Positions 46,903 through 57,838 of a stretch of DNA of 64,000 nucleotides are shown here, in pieces. Below the pieces are notes generated by a model that did not search any database, was not told the DNA's origin, and saw nothing but the letters and a program-made list of their open reading frames with translations. Numbering within the stretch: position 1 is the stretch's first letter; each line of letters starts with the position of its first letter. The DNA is from an uncultured Pelagibacteraceae bacterium (GTDB lineage Bacteria > Pseudomonadota > Alphaproteobacteria > Pelagibacterales > Pelagibacteraceae), in assembly GCA_902542975.1 (NCBI GenBank), contig CACBWM010000002.1:1-64000 (forward strand). The letters run 5' to 3'. The position numbers were made by a program, and so were the translations under genes.

Positions 46903-49423
46903 TTCTTCGAAGTTAAGTTTAATATTCAAGTATGCTTTAAAGGATTTAAGCAGAAATTATAAAAAAATTTCAAGCATTATTGTAACGCTGTTTATCAGTC
47001 TTTTTATTTTAAGTGCCATCTTTACAATCGAAGATAGTTTAAAAAAAGAGCTTAATGATAATGCAAAAGTTCTTTTAGGTGGAGATATCGAAATCGATTA
47101 TAACCGTAATCAGGGGGATCTTAATTTAGTTAATAAAGTAAAGGAATTTTCAACTGTCTCACAAATGATAGAGTTCAGTACAATGCTTTCTACGACAGGC
47201 AGAGAAAAAAATAAATCATTATTTACAAGAATTAAAACAGTTGATGAAAAATATCCGTTATACGGTGAAGTTGTTTATGAACCAGAAGATGCTTATGATA
47301 GAATGCAAAAAGAACCCAAGACAATTTTGATTAATGAAAGTTTATCAAAAACTTTAAAGATAAAAATAAATGATAAAGTTAAGGTACAAGATCAAAGTTT
47401 CATAGTTGTTGGAATTATAAAATCTGTACCTGATGTCAGCGGGTTTGTAGCTTTTGGAGATTGGGCATTAGCAGGAAAACAAACTTTGGAGATACTAAAA
47501 CTAAATGGAATAGGTAGTTTTTTAAATTATGAATATAAAGTAAAGTTTAAACCAAGTGATGATCCAGAAAAAATAAAAAGTAAGATCAAAGATATTTTTA
47601 AAGATGATCAAAAAGTAAAACTTAGATTTCCAGAAAATTCAGCTAGTGGCTTAAAAAGAATAATTAATAATTTTTCCCAATTTCTCTCTTTAGTTTCAAT
47701 TAGTGCAATGTTGATTGCTGGAATAGGTATCGCTAATACATTGTTGTCATTTATAAACCAAAATAATATGTCTATAGCTGTAAGAAAAGCTGTAGGATTT
47801 TATTCAGGGAATATAAAAACACTTTATTATATTCAATTATTAATATTATTATTTATTATTACTGTAATTTCTTATGGCTCAAGTTTTTTAATTGTACCAG
47901 TTGCAGATAAATATTTATCTGATGGGTTGGGATTAAATGTTTATCCAAAATTCTCTTTAATTAATTTTATAAAAATATTTATTGTTGGTTTGTTAGTTCT
48001 TATAATTTTTTCAATACCAACAATAAGTTCAATTGATCAAGTTAAAGCATCAAACCTATTTAGAAATGTATTCCAAAACCTACAATTTTATTACTCAAAA
48101 AAGTCAGTTATTTTGAGTTTTATCTTGTTATCATTTTTAGTTTTATTGTTTACACTAGGATCTGAAAGGCCTTCTTATAGCTTGGGTTATTTTCTGGCTT
48201 TTTTTGTATGTCTAATTGTATTTTTTTTACTTTCGAAAATTATAATTTATTTACTGAAAAAGTTTTATTTTTTGTCAAATATCTCTTTAAAAGTATCGAT
48301 AAAAAATATAACTCAAACAAAAAGTATCACTCCTATAACTATTATGTCTTTAGGCTTAGGTGTAACTTTATTATTAACTTTAGCTTTAGTTGGAACAAAT
48401 TTTAAAAGAGAAATTGCAAGATCTATTCCAGATATTGCGCCTGATTATTTTTTTGTTGGAATTCAAAAAGGTGAAAAGAAAAAATTTGAACAAGGTGTTT
48501 ACAAAATGAATCCTGATGCGAACATTGAAATAGTGCCTATGGTTTCTTCCGGAATAGTAAAAATTAATGGCGTGAATCCAAATAGCTATATTAAACCAGA
48601 TAATGATAGTTATTGGGTAATTGGAAGTGAAAGAAGATCTTCTTGGGTTGCAAATATACCTAAAGATAACCCAATTTTAAAAGGAGAATGGTGGGATTTA
48701 TCTAAACCTAACCAACTTCAGATATCGCTTGATGCAAAAGTGGCTAAAGATTTTAATATTGAGTTGGGGGATATTTTTACTTTAAATATTTATGGTCGAG
48801 AAATTGATGGAGAAATAGTTAATTTTAGAGAAGTTGATTATCGTGATCTAAGTATTAATTTTGCCATGTTATTTAATCCACAATTTGCAAAAAAAATTCC
48901 TCATGAATATTTAGCAACTGCTAAGTTTAAAAATCCAGATAATTTTGATGAAACCAAAATGTTAGAAGTATTACCTAGTTTATCTATGATAAAAATTGCC
49001 GATTACTTAAATAAAGTAACAGCAGTTTTAAATAAAGTTTTTATAGCTGTAACTCTAATTTCTGGTGTAACGATTGTCATTGGATTGATTGTTATCTCAA
49101 GTGCTATAATGGTCCAAGGAAAAGTAAAAGAGTACCAAAATCTTGTGTTTAAGATTTTAGGTTTTTCAAAAAAAGAAATTCTATTTTCCTCTTTGATAGA
49201 ATTTATAATTATTTTTATTTCAGTAATATTAATTGCAATCTTTTTTGCAGTGATTGGATCAAAATTTATTATGGAGAATATTTTTGAATTAGTTTGGCAA
49301 TTTGATATTAAAGTTTTAATTTACCTTGGTGCCTCTATAGGAACTGTGACCTTGATTTTAATTATGCTAACTAATCTTAAATACTTAAGTCCTAAAGTTT
49401 ATCCATTAATAAGAAATCAATAG
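46886..49423 (+). CDS. ybbP: FtsX-like ABC permease YbbP
   Basis: Two FtsX-type domains, large extracytoplasmic regions; adjacent to ybbA. Confidence 0.92.
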   Translation: MEKLNNSSKLSLIFKYALKDLSRNYKKISSIIVTLFISLFILSAIFTIEDSLKKELNDNAKVLLGGDIEIDYNRNQGDLNLVNKVKEFSTVSQMIEFSTMLSTTGREKNKSLFTRIKTVDEKYPLYGEVVYEPEDAYDRMQKEPKTILINESLSKTLKIKINDKVKVQDQSFIVVGIIKSVPDVSGFVAFGDWALAGKQTLEILKLNGIGSFLNYEYKVKFKPSDDPEKIKSKIKDIFKDDQKVKLRFPENSASGLKRIINNFSQFLSLVSISAMLIAGIGIANTLLSFINQNNMSIAVRKAVGFYSGNIKTLYYIQLLILLFIITVISYGSSFLIVPVADKYLSDGLGLNVYPKFSLINFIKIFIVGLLVLIIFSIPTISSIDQVKASNLFRNVFQNLQFYYSKKSVILSFILLSFLVLLFTLGSERPSYSLGYFLAFFVCLIVFFLLSKIIIYLLKKFYFLSNISLKVSIKNITQTKSITPITIMSLGLGVTLLLTLALVGTNFKREIARSIPDIAPDYFFVGIQKGEKKKFEQGVYKMNPDANIEIVPMVSSGIVKINGVNPNSYIKPDNDSYWVIGSERRSSWVANIPKDNPILKGEWWDLSKPNQLQISLDAKVAKDFNIELGDIFTLNIYGREIDGEIVNFREVDYRDLSINFAMLFNPQFAKKIPHEYLATAKFKNPDNFDETKMLEVLPSLSMIKIADYLNKVTAVLNKVFIAVTLISGVTIVIGLIVISSAIMVQGKVKEYQNLVFKILGFSKKEILFSSLIEFIIIFISVILIAIFFAVIGSKFIMENIFELVWQFDIKVLIYLGASIGTVTLILIMLTNLKYLSPKVYPLIRNQ

Positions 49424-49429
49424 TAAATT

Positions 49430-50275
49430 TTATTTATTCGCTCTCTTAAAACATTCGATTGTATTTTTAAGTAAACATGCAATAGTCATAGGTCCGACTC
49501 CTCCCGGAACTGGAGTTAAAGCTTTTGCAACTTTTGATACCTCGTCAAATGCAACATCACCAACTAAGCCATTTTCAGTTTTATTAATTCCAACATCAAT
49601 CACAATTGCATCTTTTTTCACCCAATCACCTTTTACAAGCTCGGGGATTCCAACAGCAGCAACTATAATGTCGCCTTTTAAACATTCACCTTTAAGATCA
49701 GTTGTTTTTGAATGAGTAATTGTAACTGTGCAATTTTCTTTCAACAACAACTGCGTCATTGGCTTACCATTTAAATTTGATCTTCCAACAATTACAGCCT
49801 TTTTTCCATTAAGGTTTGGTTCAATTTTTTTTATTAATAAATAACAACCTAAAGGAGTGCATGGAATAGAACTTTCATAACCTGACGAAAGATTACCAAC
49901 ATTCATGGGATGGAAACCGTCTACATCTTTCTCTGGCATAATTGCCTCTATAACTTTTTGTTTATCAATATGTTTTGGAAGTGGGAGCTGAACTAAAATT
50001 CCTGATACGGAATCGTCATTATTAAGTTCATCGATTTTTTTTAAAACTTCACTTTCTTCAACACTGTCAGGGTATCTAATCACCTCTGATTTAAGGCCCA
50101 CTTCATTAGCAGATTTCTCTTTATTTCTAACATAAATTTGACTAGGTGCTAAATCACCAATCAATATGACTGTTAAACCTGGTACTTTATTATGCTTATC
50201 TTTTAAAGATAAGACTTCTTTCTTGAGATCTTCTCTTAAATCAGCAGCAGCTTTTTTTCCATCAATTAAAATCAT
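49430..50275 (-). CDS. folD: Methylenetetrahydrofolate dehydrogenase/cyclohydrolase
   Basis: GILVQLPLPKHID; PCTPLGC; GRSNLNGKPM; PVPGGVGPMT. Confidence 0.97.
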   Translation of the reverse strand: MILIDGKKAAADLREDLKKEVLSLKDKHNKVPGLTVILIGDLAPSQIYVRNKEKSANEVGLKSEVIRYPDSVEESEVLKKIDELNNDDSVSGILVQLPLPKHIDKQKVIEAIMPEKDVDGFHPMNVGNLSSGYESSIPCTPLGCYLLIKKIEPNLNGKKAVIVGRSNLNGKPMTQLLLKENCTVTITHSKTTDLKGECLKGDIIVAAVGIPELVKGDWVKKDAIVIDVGINKTENGLVGDVAFDEVSKVAKALTPVPGGVGPMTIACLLKNTIECFKRANK

Positions 50276-50278
50276 TTA

Positions 50279-50569
50279 TTAAAATATTAGTGGTGCAATG
50301 TAGAGTTTCATACACATTTCTATGAACCATATCAACAAAAGAAGTACGATAGGAGAAATATCAAAAGCACCAAGGTTAGGTAAAAATCTTCTAATTCTCA
50401 TTAAAATCGGTTCTGTCATTTTATAAGTGAAATCTAATATTAAATATACAAACCGATTGCTTGTATTTATTACATTAAAAGCGACCAACCAACTTATAAC
50501 GACATTAGCGATTACAACATATGAATAAAGTTTTAAAATTTGAAGAGCTAAATAAAATATAGCAATCAT
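50279..50569 (-). CDS. YggT family membrane protein
   Basis: YVVIANVVISWLVAF; EPILMRIRRFLPNLGAFDISPIVLLLLI. Confidence 0.92.
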   Translation of the reverse strand: MIAIFYLALQILKLYSYVVIANVVISWLVAFNVINTSNRFVYLILDFTYKMTEPILMRIRRFLPNLGAFDISPIVLLLLIWFIEMCMKLYIAPLIF

Positions 50570-51651
50570 TTTTTTTCAACATAAATAGACTGACTTGGAA
50601 ATGCAAAAGCAGCTCCCTTGTCTTCAACAATTTTTTTTATTTCAAGTGCCAAATTTTCTTTTACTTGTAAATAATTAGTCCAACTATTTGTTTTTGTAAA
50701 ACATCTAACATACATATCAATCGAACTATCTGAAAACTTATCTATTCTTACGGCGACTCCTACAGATTGGTCATAATCGTTACCTTTATTTATGTGATCT
50801 TCAATTTCGTTTCTTATTGTTTTTAGTTGATCAATAGTGGTGTCATATTGAAGAGTTATTATCCAACTAATAGCCCAGTTAGTCTTTCTTGTGTTATTAA
50901 TCACTGCATTTTCCGCAAATTGAAAATTTGGAATAATTGCCAGTGATTTGTCAAATTTTCTTATAACAGTTGATCTGAATCCAATGTTTTCAACAACCCC
51001 TTCGATAACTCCCTCAACTTTAATCCAATCACCAATTCTAAATCTTTTTTCAACTAATACTAAAATTCCAGATATTAAATTTTTAAATAAATCCTGTGCA
51101 CCTAATGCTACTGCAACACCAAACAACCCTAATCCTGCAATTATTGGTCCAATTTTAATTCCCCATAACTCAAGAACAGCAGCTGCGCCTAAAATAAAAA
51201 TTAAAATTTTAAGAGACTTTATAATCCAGCCTATTAATTCTTTTGTCAGGACTTTATCTAATCCACTTAAAATATATGATATAGGCTCAATTATCTGATG
51301 TATTATCCAAAATATTAAAATTGTTATTAATGTTCTGTTAACGTTATCTATGAAACCCCTTGTCTCATTATCAAATGACATATAGTAACTAGCAAAGAAG
51401 ACACCAAGAACAATTGGAAGAAACCTAGCAGGACCTTCCATAGATTTTACAAAAGTATCATCTAATTTATTAGTTGTTCTTTTTGAAATTAATTCTAATT
51501 TTTTTATAACAAGTTTGCTAATTAGGCCTCTAAATATTAAAAATAATACAAATATTCCAAGACCTACTATTATCTGAAAGAAATCTACCCCAAGAATTCC
51601 CTGCTTCCATACAGATAAAAATAACTCATTTAGTTTATTTAAAACGTCCAT
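50566..51651 (-). CDS. MscS-family mechanosensitive channel
   Basis: GLGLFGVAVALGAQDLFKNLISG; RIGDWIKVEGVIEGVVENIGFRST. Confidence 0.93.
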   Translation of the reverse strand: MDVLNKLNELFLSVWKQGILGVDFFQIIVGLGIFVLFLIFRGLISKLVIKKLELISKRTTNKLDDTFVKSMEGPARFLPIVLGVFFASYYMSFDNETRGFIDNVNRTLITILIFWIIHQIIEPISYILSGLDKVLTKELIGWIIKSLKILIFILGAAAVLELWGIKIGPIIAGLGLFGVAVALGAQDLFKNLISGILVLVEKRFRIGDWIKVEGVIEGVVENIGFRSTVIRKFDKSLAIIPNFQFAENAVINNTRKTNWAISWIITLQYDTTIDQLKTIRNEIEDHINKGNDYDQSVGVAVRIDKFSDSSIDMYVRCFTKTNSWTNYLQVKENLALEIKKIVEDKGAAFAFPSQSIYVEKK

Positions 51652-51653
51652 TT

Positions 51654-52352
51654 TTAAATTTTATATAGCAAAAACTCTTCTTCACCAGGGTTAAAAAGAA
51701 AAATTTTTTTCCACTTTATGTCATTCAACGCTGATGATGCTTTTTCGCCCATGCACATTAGGTTAGTTTCCATCCAAATATTATCTAAATTATATTTTTT
51801 TATTAACGTAAAAAATGTCTTCGCACTATTTTCAGAATATATGTAAACAATTTCTGGCACAGAAGATTTGATATCTCTTAGAAAGTCATCACTTAAATTT
51901 TCATTAGGAATTGCAGTATAATTTATAATTCTCTTTATGACATAATTTTCTGAAATTAAATCTTTATCAAGATTATAAGAAACAATTTTCCCACTAATGT
52001 AGGCCATTGGCCCGATCTTTGGGTTAAAGTTTTGTAAAATTAATTCTTTAAGATTATTTACATTACCCTCGGCACAGAAAATATTTTGAAAGCCTACTTC
52101 TTTTGCCTTTCTTTCTGTTGCAAGACCAACACAAAAACAAATTATTTTTTTATCTATTTTTGAAATATTTAAATTTTTTAAAGAATTAGCACTCGTGAAA
52201 ATGACACCTTTGAATTGGCTAAAATCTATTTCTTGTGTTTCTATTTTTTTTATTTGTAATAAAGGTAAATGAGAGACTTTATGTTTCATAGAAGTAAATT
52301 TTAAAATTAATTCTTTGCTATCATCTAATGGTCTGGTTAATAAAATATGCAT
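51654..52352 (-). CDS. hemD: Uroporphyrinogen-III synthase
   Basis: LLTRPLDDS; GVIFTSANSL; position next to hemC. Confidence 0.9.
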   Translation of the reverse strand: MHILLTRPLDDSKELILKFTSMKHKVSHLPLLQIKKIETQEIDFSQFKGVIFTSANSLKNLNISKIDKKIICFCVGLATERKAKEVGFQNIFCAEGNVNNLKELILQNFNPKIGPMAYISGKIVSYNLDKDLISENYVIKRIINYTAIPNENLSDDFLRDIKSSVPEIVYIYSENSAKTFFTLIKKYNLDNIWMETNLMCMGEKASSALNDIKWKKIFLFNPGEEEFLLYKI

Positions 52353-52353
52353 T

Positions 52354-53265
52354 TTAATTTTTATAAGAACCTTTTGATTTTAATTTAAGCTCTTCTCCCA
52401 CCATTCTACTAGTAGACTCAATATTATCTTTTTGAAGACTTTTTTTTATGAAATATCTATTTTTTCCATCGACAGAAAACAATTCGGTCAATAGGTCTAC
52501 TTTTTTACCATTTGATTTTGCAAATACACCAACTGCAGTGTCACAATCTCCTTCAAGAACTTTTAAGACCTCTCTTTCTGCTTTTGCAACAGTTCTTGTT
52601 TCTTGATCATTAATGTTTTCAAGTAATTTTTTAATTTCATTATCATCTTCTCTACATTGAATTGCTATAATTCCTTGACCTGCACAAGGTACAAGTTCAT
52701 CAACACTGAATTCCTGTGAAATTTTATGTTGTAAATTTAAAGCATCTACTCCTGCTTTTGAGAGAATTATTGCATCATATTCGCCTTTTTCTAACTTTTG
52801 AACTCTAGTATCAACATTTCCTCTGATAAGTTTATATTTTAAGTTGGGTCTTTTTTTCTTAAGTTGATATTCTCGTCTATATGATGATGTGCCAATAATT
52901 GAGTTTGGCTGTAAATCTTCAAATTTTATATTATTTTTACTTATTAAAATTTCATTAGGAGAATTTCTTTTTAAAAAATTATTAGTTAAAAGATTTTTAG
53001 TTTCTTCAGTAGGCATATCTTTGAAGGCATGTACTGCTATATCTATATTTTTATTCAATAAATCTTTTTCAATTTTTTTTGAAAATAATCCTTTGCCTCC
53101 TATTTCAGATAATCTCTCATCTTTCTTTTGATCTCCTGTTGTTACTATTTTTTTTAATTCAATCTCTTTAGAAAAATATTTTTTTAGTTCTTTTTTCACA
53201 TTTTCTGCATAAATCATTGCTAACTTACTTCCACGTGTCCCAATTACAATATTAGCTCTTTTCAT
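52354..53265 (-). CDS. hemC: Hydroxymethylbilane synthase
   Basis: GTRGSKLAM; HAFKDMPTE; GTSSYRREYQL; GDCDTAVG. Confidence 0.97.
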   Translation of the reverse strand: MKRANIVIGTRGSKLAMIYAENVKKELKKYFSKEIELKKIVTTGDQKKDERLSEIGGKGLFSKKIEKDLLNKNIDIAVHAFKDMPTEETKNLLTNNFLKRNSPNEILISKNNIKFEDLQPNSIIGTSSYRREYQLKKKRPNLKYKLIRGNVDTRVQKLEKGEYDAIILSKAGVDALNLQHKISQEFSVDELVPCAGQGIIAIQCREDDNEIKKLLENINDQETRTVAKAEREVLKVLEGDCDTAVGVFAKSNGKKVDLLTELFSVDGKNRYFIKKSLQKDNIESTSRMVGEELKLKSKGSYKN

Positions 53266-53323
53266 AAAAGTTATTTTTATTACATTCTTATAGATTAATT
53301 GTATTAATTATAAAAAATAATTT

Positions 53324-54397
53324 ATGAATAAAAACCCAATAATATTAGGAATTGAGACAAGTTGTGATGAAACAGCAGTTTCAATTATTCAAGATAACGA
53401 AAGTGGTATACCAAAAATTTTATCAAATATAGTTTCAAGTCAATTTGATATTCATAAAGAATTTGGGGGAGTTGTTCCTGAATTAGCAGCAAGGTCACAT
53501 GTTGAAAAAATTGATTTAATTGCAAAAAAAGCTTTAGAAGAGAGTGGTGTAACTCTAGATAAAATATCTGCTGTTGCCGCAACGTCTGGACCTGGTTTAA
53601 TAATTTGTCTTAGTGTTGGTTTAAATTTTGCAAAATCACTCGCATCGTCTTTAAAAGTTCCATTTATTGGAGTTAATCATTTAGAGGGTCATGCTTTAAG
53701 TCCAAGACTTCACACATATATTAACTTTCCTTATTTACTTCTATTGATTTCGGGTGGACATAGTCAATTTTTAAGTGTGAATGGATTAGGTAGTTACACA
53801 AGATTAGGAACTACAATTGATGATGCTTTGGGAGAAGCATTTGACAAAACTGCAAAACTTTTAGGAATAGAATTTCCAGGTGGTCCAAAGTTAGAAAAAT
53901 TTGCAGAAAAAGGTGATCCAAATAAATATAAATTGCCCAAACCAATAATTAATAAAGGTGGATGCAATTTATCTTTTGCAGGACTTAAAACCGCAATACT
54001 AAGAATAACAAAATATATAAATTCAGAACAAGAAAAATATGATTTAGCAGCTTCTTTTCAAAAAACTATCGAAGAAATATTGTATATTAAATCTAAGATT
54101 GCTTTTAAGGAATTTTTAAAAAACTCATTTAAAGAAAAATCTTTTATCGTTGCGGGAGGAGTTGCGGCAAACAAAGGTATAAGAAAAAAACTTGTCGAAG
54201 TGAGTAATGAGAATGGCTTTAAGGCAATTTTTCCAGATATTAAAATATGTGGGGACAACGCAGCGATGATCGCTTTGGTAGGTCTAGAAAAATATAAAAT
54301 AAAGAAATTTGATAATATGGATTTGGAAGCTAGTCCAAGATTGGCCTTAGATGCTAGCGCTAAATTTTTAAAAGGAGCTGGTGTAATTTTGCAATGA
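53324..54397 (+). CDS. tsaD: tRNA threonylcarbamoyladenosine biosynthesis protein TsaD
   Basis: GIETSCDETAVS; GVNHLEGHALS; GGHSQ. Confidence 0.97.
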   Translation: MNKNPIILGIETSCDETAVSIIQDNESGIPKILSNIVSSQFDIHKEFGGVVPELAARSHVEKIDLIAKKALEESGVTLDKISAVAATSGPGLIICLSVGLNFAKSLASSLKVPFIGVNHLEGHALSPRLHTYINFPYLLLLISGGHSQFLSVNGLGSYTRLGTTIDDALGEAFDKTAKLLGIEFPGGPKLEKFAEKGDPNKYKLPKPIINKGGCNLSFAGLKTAILRITKYINSEQEKYDLAASFQKTIEEILYIKSKIAFKEFLKNSFKEKSFIVAGGVAANKGIRKKLVEVSNENGFKAIFPDIKICGDNAAMIALVGLEKYKIKKFDNMDLEASPRLALDASAKFLKGAGVILQ

Positions 54398-54807
54398 ATT
54401 ATTGGTTACTCAAATCAGAGCCTAATGTTTGGTCAATAGATCAACAATTAAAGGTTGGTCCAAAAGGTGCCAATTGGGATGGTGTAAGAAATTATCAAGC
54501 AGCAAATAATTTAAAAAAAATGAAGAAGGGTGATCTTTGTTTTTTTTACCATTCAAATATTGGTAAAGAAATCGTTGGAATTGTTGAAGTAATTAAAACA
54601 GCATTTATCGACCCAACAGATAAAAAGAAGCGATTCGTAGCAGTAAAAGTTAAGTATAAAGACAAACTAAAAACACCAGTTTCTCTTGAAAATATTAAAA
54701 AAAATAAAGATTTAAAAGATATTGCACTAATAAAACAAAGCAGACTGTCTGTCATGCCAATAGACACTAAATACTGGAAAATTATTTTGAAGATGAGTAG
54801 TATCTAG
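54394..54807 (+). CDS. EVE domain protein
   Basis: MNYWLLKSEPNVWSIDQ; WDGVRNYQAANNLKKMKKGDLCFFYHSN. Confidence 0.94.
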   Translation: MNYWLLKSEPNVWSIDQQLKVGPKGANWDGVRNYQAANNLKKMKKGDLCFFYHSNIGKEIVGIVEVIKTAFIDPTDKKKRFVAVKVKYKDKLKTPVSLENIKKNKDLKDIALIKQSRLSVMPIDTKYWKIILKMSSI

Positions 54808-54821
54808 AAAATTTATAATAC

Positions 54822-56843
54822 ATGCCTAAAAAAAAAATAAAAAAAAAAAAGAAAAAAATAATCTCAAAAAAAAAAACTAATTCAAAGTCTTTAGCTCCAA
54901 AGCAAGAAAAAGAACTTATATATAGAACAAAGAAAGACTGGATTAGTAAAGCTCTAGTAAGTAAATCTCAGTACGAAAAAAAATATAAAGCTTCAATAAA
55001 AGATAACGATGGATTTTGGAAAAAAGAAGGAAAAAGAATTAATTGGATAAAGCCATATACAAAAATTAAAGATGTCAAATACAGTAAATCAGAAGTTAAG
55101 ATAAAATGGTTTTATGATGGTACTCTTAATGCATCAGCAAATTGTATTGATAGACACTTAAAAAAAAATAAAGACAAAACTGCAATTATATGGGTAGGAG
55201 ATGATCCAAAAGTTCAAAAGAAAATATCCTACAAAGAATTACACAAAGAAGTTTCTAAAGCTGCAAATGGTCTTAAAGAATTAGGAGTTAAAAAAGGTGA
55301 TAGAGTAACAATTTATCTAACTATGATACCAGAACTTGCGTATACTATGTTAGCTTGCGCAAGAATAGGAGCGGTGCATTCAATAATCTTTGGAGGATTT
55401 TCTCCAGATAGTATTTCTGGAAGAATAAACGATTGCGAGTCTGATTATCTAATTACAGCCGATGAGGGTTTAAGAGGTGGAAAAATAATTCCATTAAAAT
55501 CAATTGCTGATGAAGCTTTAGTAAATTGCCCCAATGTAAAAAAATGTGTTGTTGTTAAAAGAACTGGCAATAGAATAAATTGGGATGAACGAAGAGATGT
55601 TTGGTACCACGAGTTAACAAAAAAAGTTTCAAATAAATGTGAACCTGAAGAAATGAATGCAGAAGATCCTTTATTCATTTTGTATACTTCAGGATCAACA
55701 GGAAAACCAAAAGGGGTGATGCATACAACTGGTGGATATATGGTTTATGCTTCAATGACCCATCAATATATATTCAATTATAAACCTAAAGATATTTATT
55801 GGTGTACAGCTGACATTGGTTGGGTAACCGGACATAGCTATATAATTTATGGACCATTATCCAATGGAGCAACAACGATAATGTTCGAGGGAGTTCCTAC
55901 GTATCCTGATAGTTCAAGATGGTGGCAAATTGTTGATAAGTATAAAGTAAATATTTTTTATACTGCTCCAACTGCAATAAGAGCTTTAATGAGAGAAGGC
56001 GATAAACCTGTTAAAAAAACCTCAAGAAAATCATTGAAATTATTAGGAACAGTGGGTGAACCAATCAATCCTGAAGCGTGGGAGTGGTATTATAAAACTG
56101 TTGGAGATTCTAATTGTCCAATTGTTGACACTTGGTGGCAAACTGAAACTGGTGGAATATTAATTAGTCCACAAACAGGAGCTATAAATTTAAAACCAGG
56201 TTCGGCAACAAAACCATTCTATGGAATTAAACCAGTAATAGTTAGTAAAGATGGAAAAGTTTTAAAGGGTGAAGCAGAGGGTCGTTTGTGTATCTCACAA
56301 TCTTGGCCCGGTCAAATGCGGACGGTTTACGGAGATCATCAAAGGTTTATTGATACATATTTTTCTCAATTTGATGGTAAATATTTTACAGGAGATGGAT
56401 GCAGAAGAGATAAAGATGGATATTATTGGATCACAGGAAGAGTTGATGATGTAATTATTGTTTCAGGACACAATCTTGGAACTGCCGAAATAGAAAGTGC
56501 CTTTGTTGCTCATCCAAAAGTAGCAGAAGCTGCTGTTGTTGGATATCCGCATGATATTAAAGGTAATGGTTTGTATTGTTACGTAACTTTAAATGTAGGA
56601 GAAAAATCAACTTTAGATTTAGAGAGGGATTTAAAGCTTTGGGTAAGAAAACAAATTGGTCCGATAGCTACACCAGATCTAATTCAATTTTCACCTGGAC
56701 TTCCAAAAACTAGATCGGGTAAAATTATGAGAAGAATTCTCAGAAAAATTGCAGCAAATGAACATGATCAATTAGGTGATACAACAACTTTGGCAGATCC
56801 AAGTGTAGTAAAAAGTTTAGTTGAAAATAGAAAAAATACCTAA
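54822..56843 (+). CDS. acs: Acetyl-CoA synthetase with Lys-rich N-terminal extension
   Basis: [43 protein letters not shown]. Confidence 0.95.
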   Translation: MPKKKIKKKKKKIISKKKTNSKSLAPKQEKELIYRTKKDWISKALVSKSQYEKKYKASIKDNDGFWKKEGKRINWIKPYTKIKDVKYSKSEVKIKWFYDGTLNASANCIDRHLKKNKDKTAIIWVGDDPKVQKKISYKELHKEVSKAANGLKELGVKKGDRVTIYLTMIPELAYTMLACARIGAVHSIIFGGFSPDSISGRINDCESDYLITADEGLRGGKIIPLKSIADEALVNCPNVKKCVVVKRTGNRINWDERRDVWYHELTKKVSNKCEPEEMNAEDPLFILYTSGSTGKPKGVMHTTGGYMVYASMTHQYIFNYKPKDIYWCTADIGWVTGHSYIIYGPLSNGATTIMFEGVPTYPDSSRWWQIVDKYKVNIFYTAPTAIRALMREGDKPVKKTSRKSLKLLGTVGEPINPEAWEWYYKTVGDSNCPIVDTWWQTETGGILISPQTGAINLKPGSATKPFYGIKPVIVSKDGKVLKGEAEGRLCISQSWPGQMRTVYGDHQRFIDTYFSQFDGKYFTGDGCRRDKDGYYWITGRVDDVIIVSGHNLGTAEIESAFVAHPKVAEAAVVGYPHDIKGNGLYCYVTLNVGEKSTLDLERDLKLWVRKQIGPIATPDLIQFSPGLPKTRSGKIMRRILRKIAANEHDQLGDTTTLADPSVVKSLVENRKNT

Positions 56844-57469
56844 AAATTTATTAATTCAATAAATTCTTTTTTAACATTATCCCATTTCAAGATCATAGAA
56901 TTCAAAACTATTTTTTTGTCTAAAGATTTTAACTCTTCAGCTATTGGTGACCATTCATATAAAGATAAAGCACTATTATTAAATGGTAATGACTCATGGT
57001 ATTTATTCCAATCTATGTTTTCATATCTTTCTTGAAACTTCTTTTTTGCGTTCTCGTATATCTCTTTTGGCATTTCATTTTTTTGAAGTTCATTATCTAA
57101 AATTTCAAAATAGATTTCATTTGCTTTTTCAGTATCATGTTGATTTCTGATATTTTTTAAAAAAGAGACAGTATAAAAAGTTAAATCTTGTAAAGCAGTT
57201 GAGTAAATATTCCATTTAGCTTTATTGATTGACCCTAAAAATATCTCATCTTCAAACATCAATACATATTTTGCTCCCATTCGAGTTTTAAGATAACCAT
57301 AAAGTGTAACCTGACTTACCCACGCAGATTTTTTTTGAATAAATTCTTTTAAATCGGAATAATTCTCAATTTTTTTTGTTTTTTTGAAATATTTTAGAAA
57401 TGGAATGAAATATTCCTTTAAATACTCAAATTTCAAATCTTTGAGCTTTAATTTGTATTTAATGCCCAT
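56840..57469 (-). CDS. Hypothetical protein
   Basis: Intact 209 aa ORF with plausible composition; no family recognised. Confidence 0.7.
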   Translation of the reverse strand: MGIKYKLKLKDLKFEYLKEYFIPFLKYFKKTKKIENYSDLKEFIQKKSAWVSQVTLYGYLKTRMGAKYVLMFEDEIFLGSINKAKWNIYSTALQDLTFYTVSFLKNIRNQHDTEKANEIYFEILDNELQKNEMPKEIYENAKKKFQERYENIDWNKYHESLPFNNSALSLYEWSPIAEELKSLDKKIVLNSMILKWDNVKKEFIELINF

Positions 57470-57580
57470 TTAGAACCGATATTACTACTTTTACTATAAA
57501 TATATGCCATTTTTTACCCTTTAATTATCACATTAAATGAGTATGAATTATATCTTTAACCTATAGGGAGGATTAAAATA

Positions 57581-57838
57581 ATGTCAAACAAAGAAAAGCA
57601 CTGGGAAAAAACCAAAGGATTAATGATAATTACATTAATTATTTGGTTTGTTTTCGGTTATCTGATCTTCATGTTTGGTTCTGACCTAAACACTTCAAGT
57701 TTTATGGGATATCCATTAGCGTATTACATGTGTGCGCAAGGTTCCATCATTGCATTTGTGGTCCTAATTTTTTGGTTTGCAAATAGACAGGAAAAAATCG
57801 ATGAAGAGTTTGGTTTTACCGAAAAGGAGGATGATTAA
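57581..57838 (+). CDS. DUF4212 sodium/substrate symporter small subunit
   Basis: Two-TM ORF with GGGAGG SD, ATGA-type overlap with the symporter gene. Confidence 0.9.
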   Translation: MSNKEKHWEKTKGLMIITLIIWFVFGYLIFMFGSDLNTSSFMGYPLAYYMCAQGSIIAFVVLIFWFANRQEKIDEEFGFTEKEDD

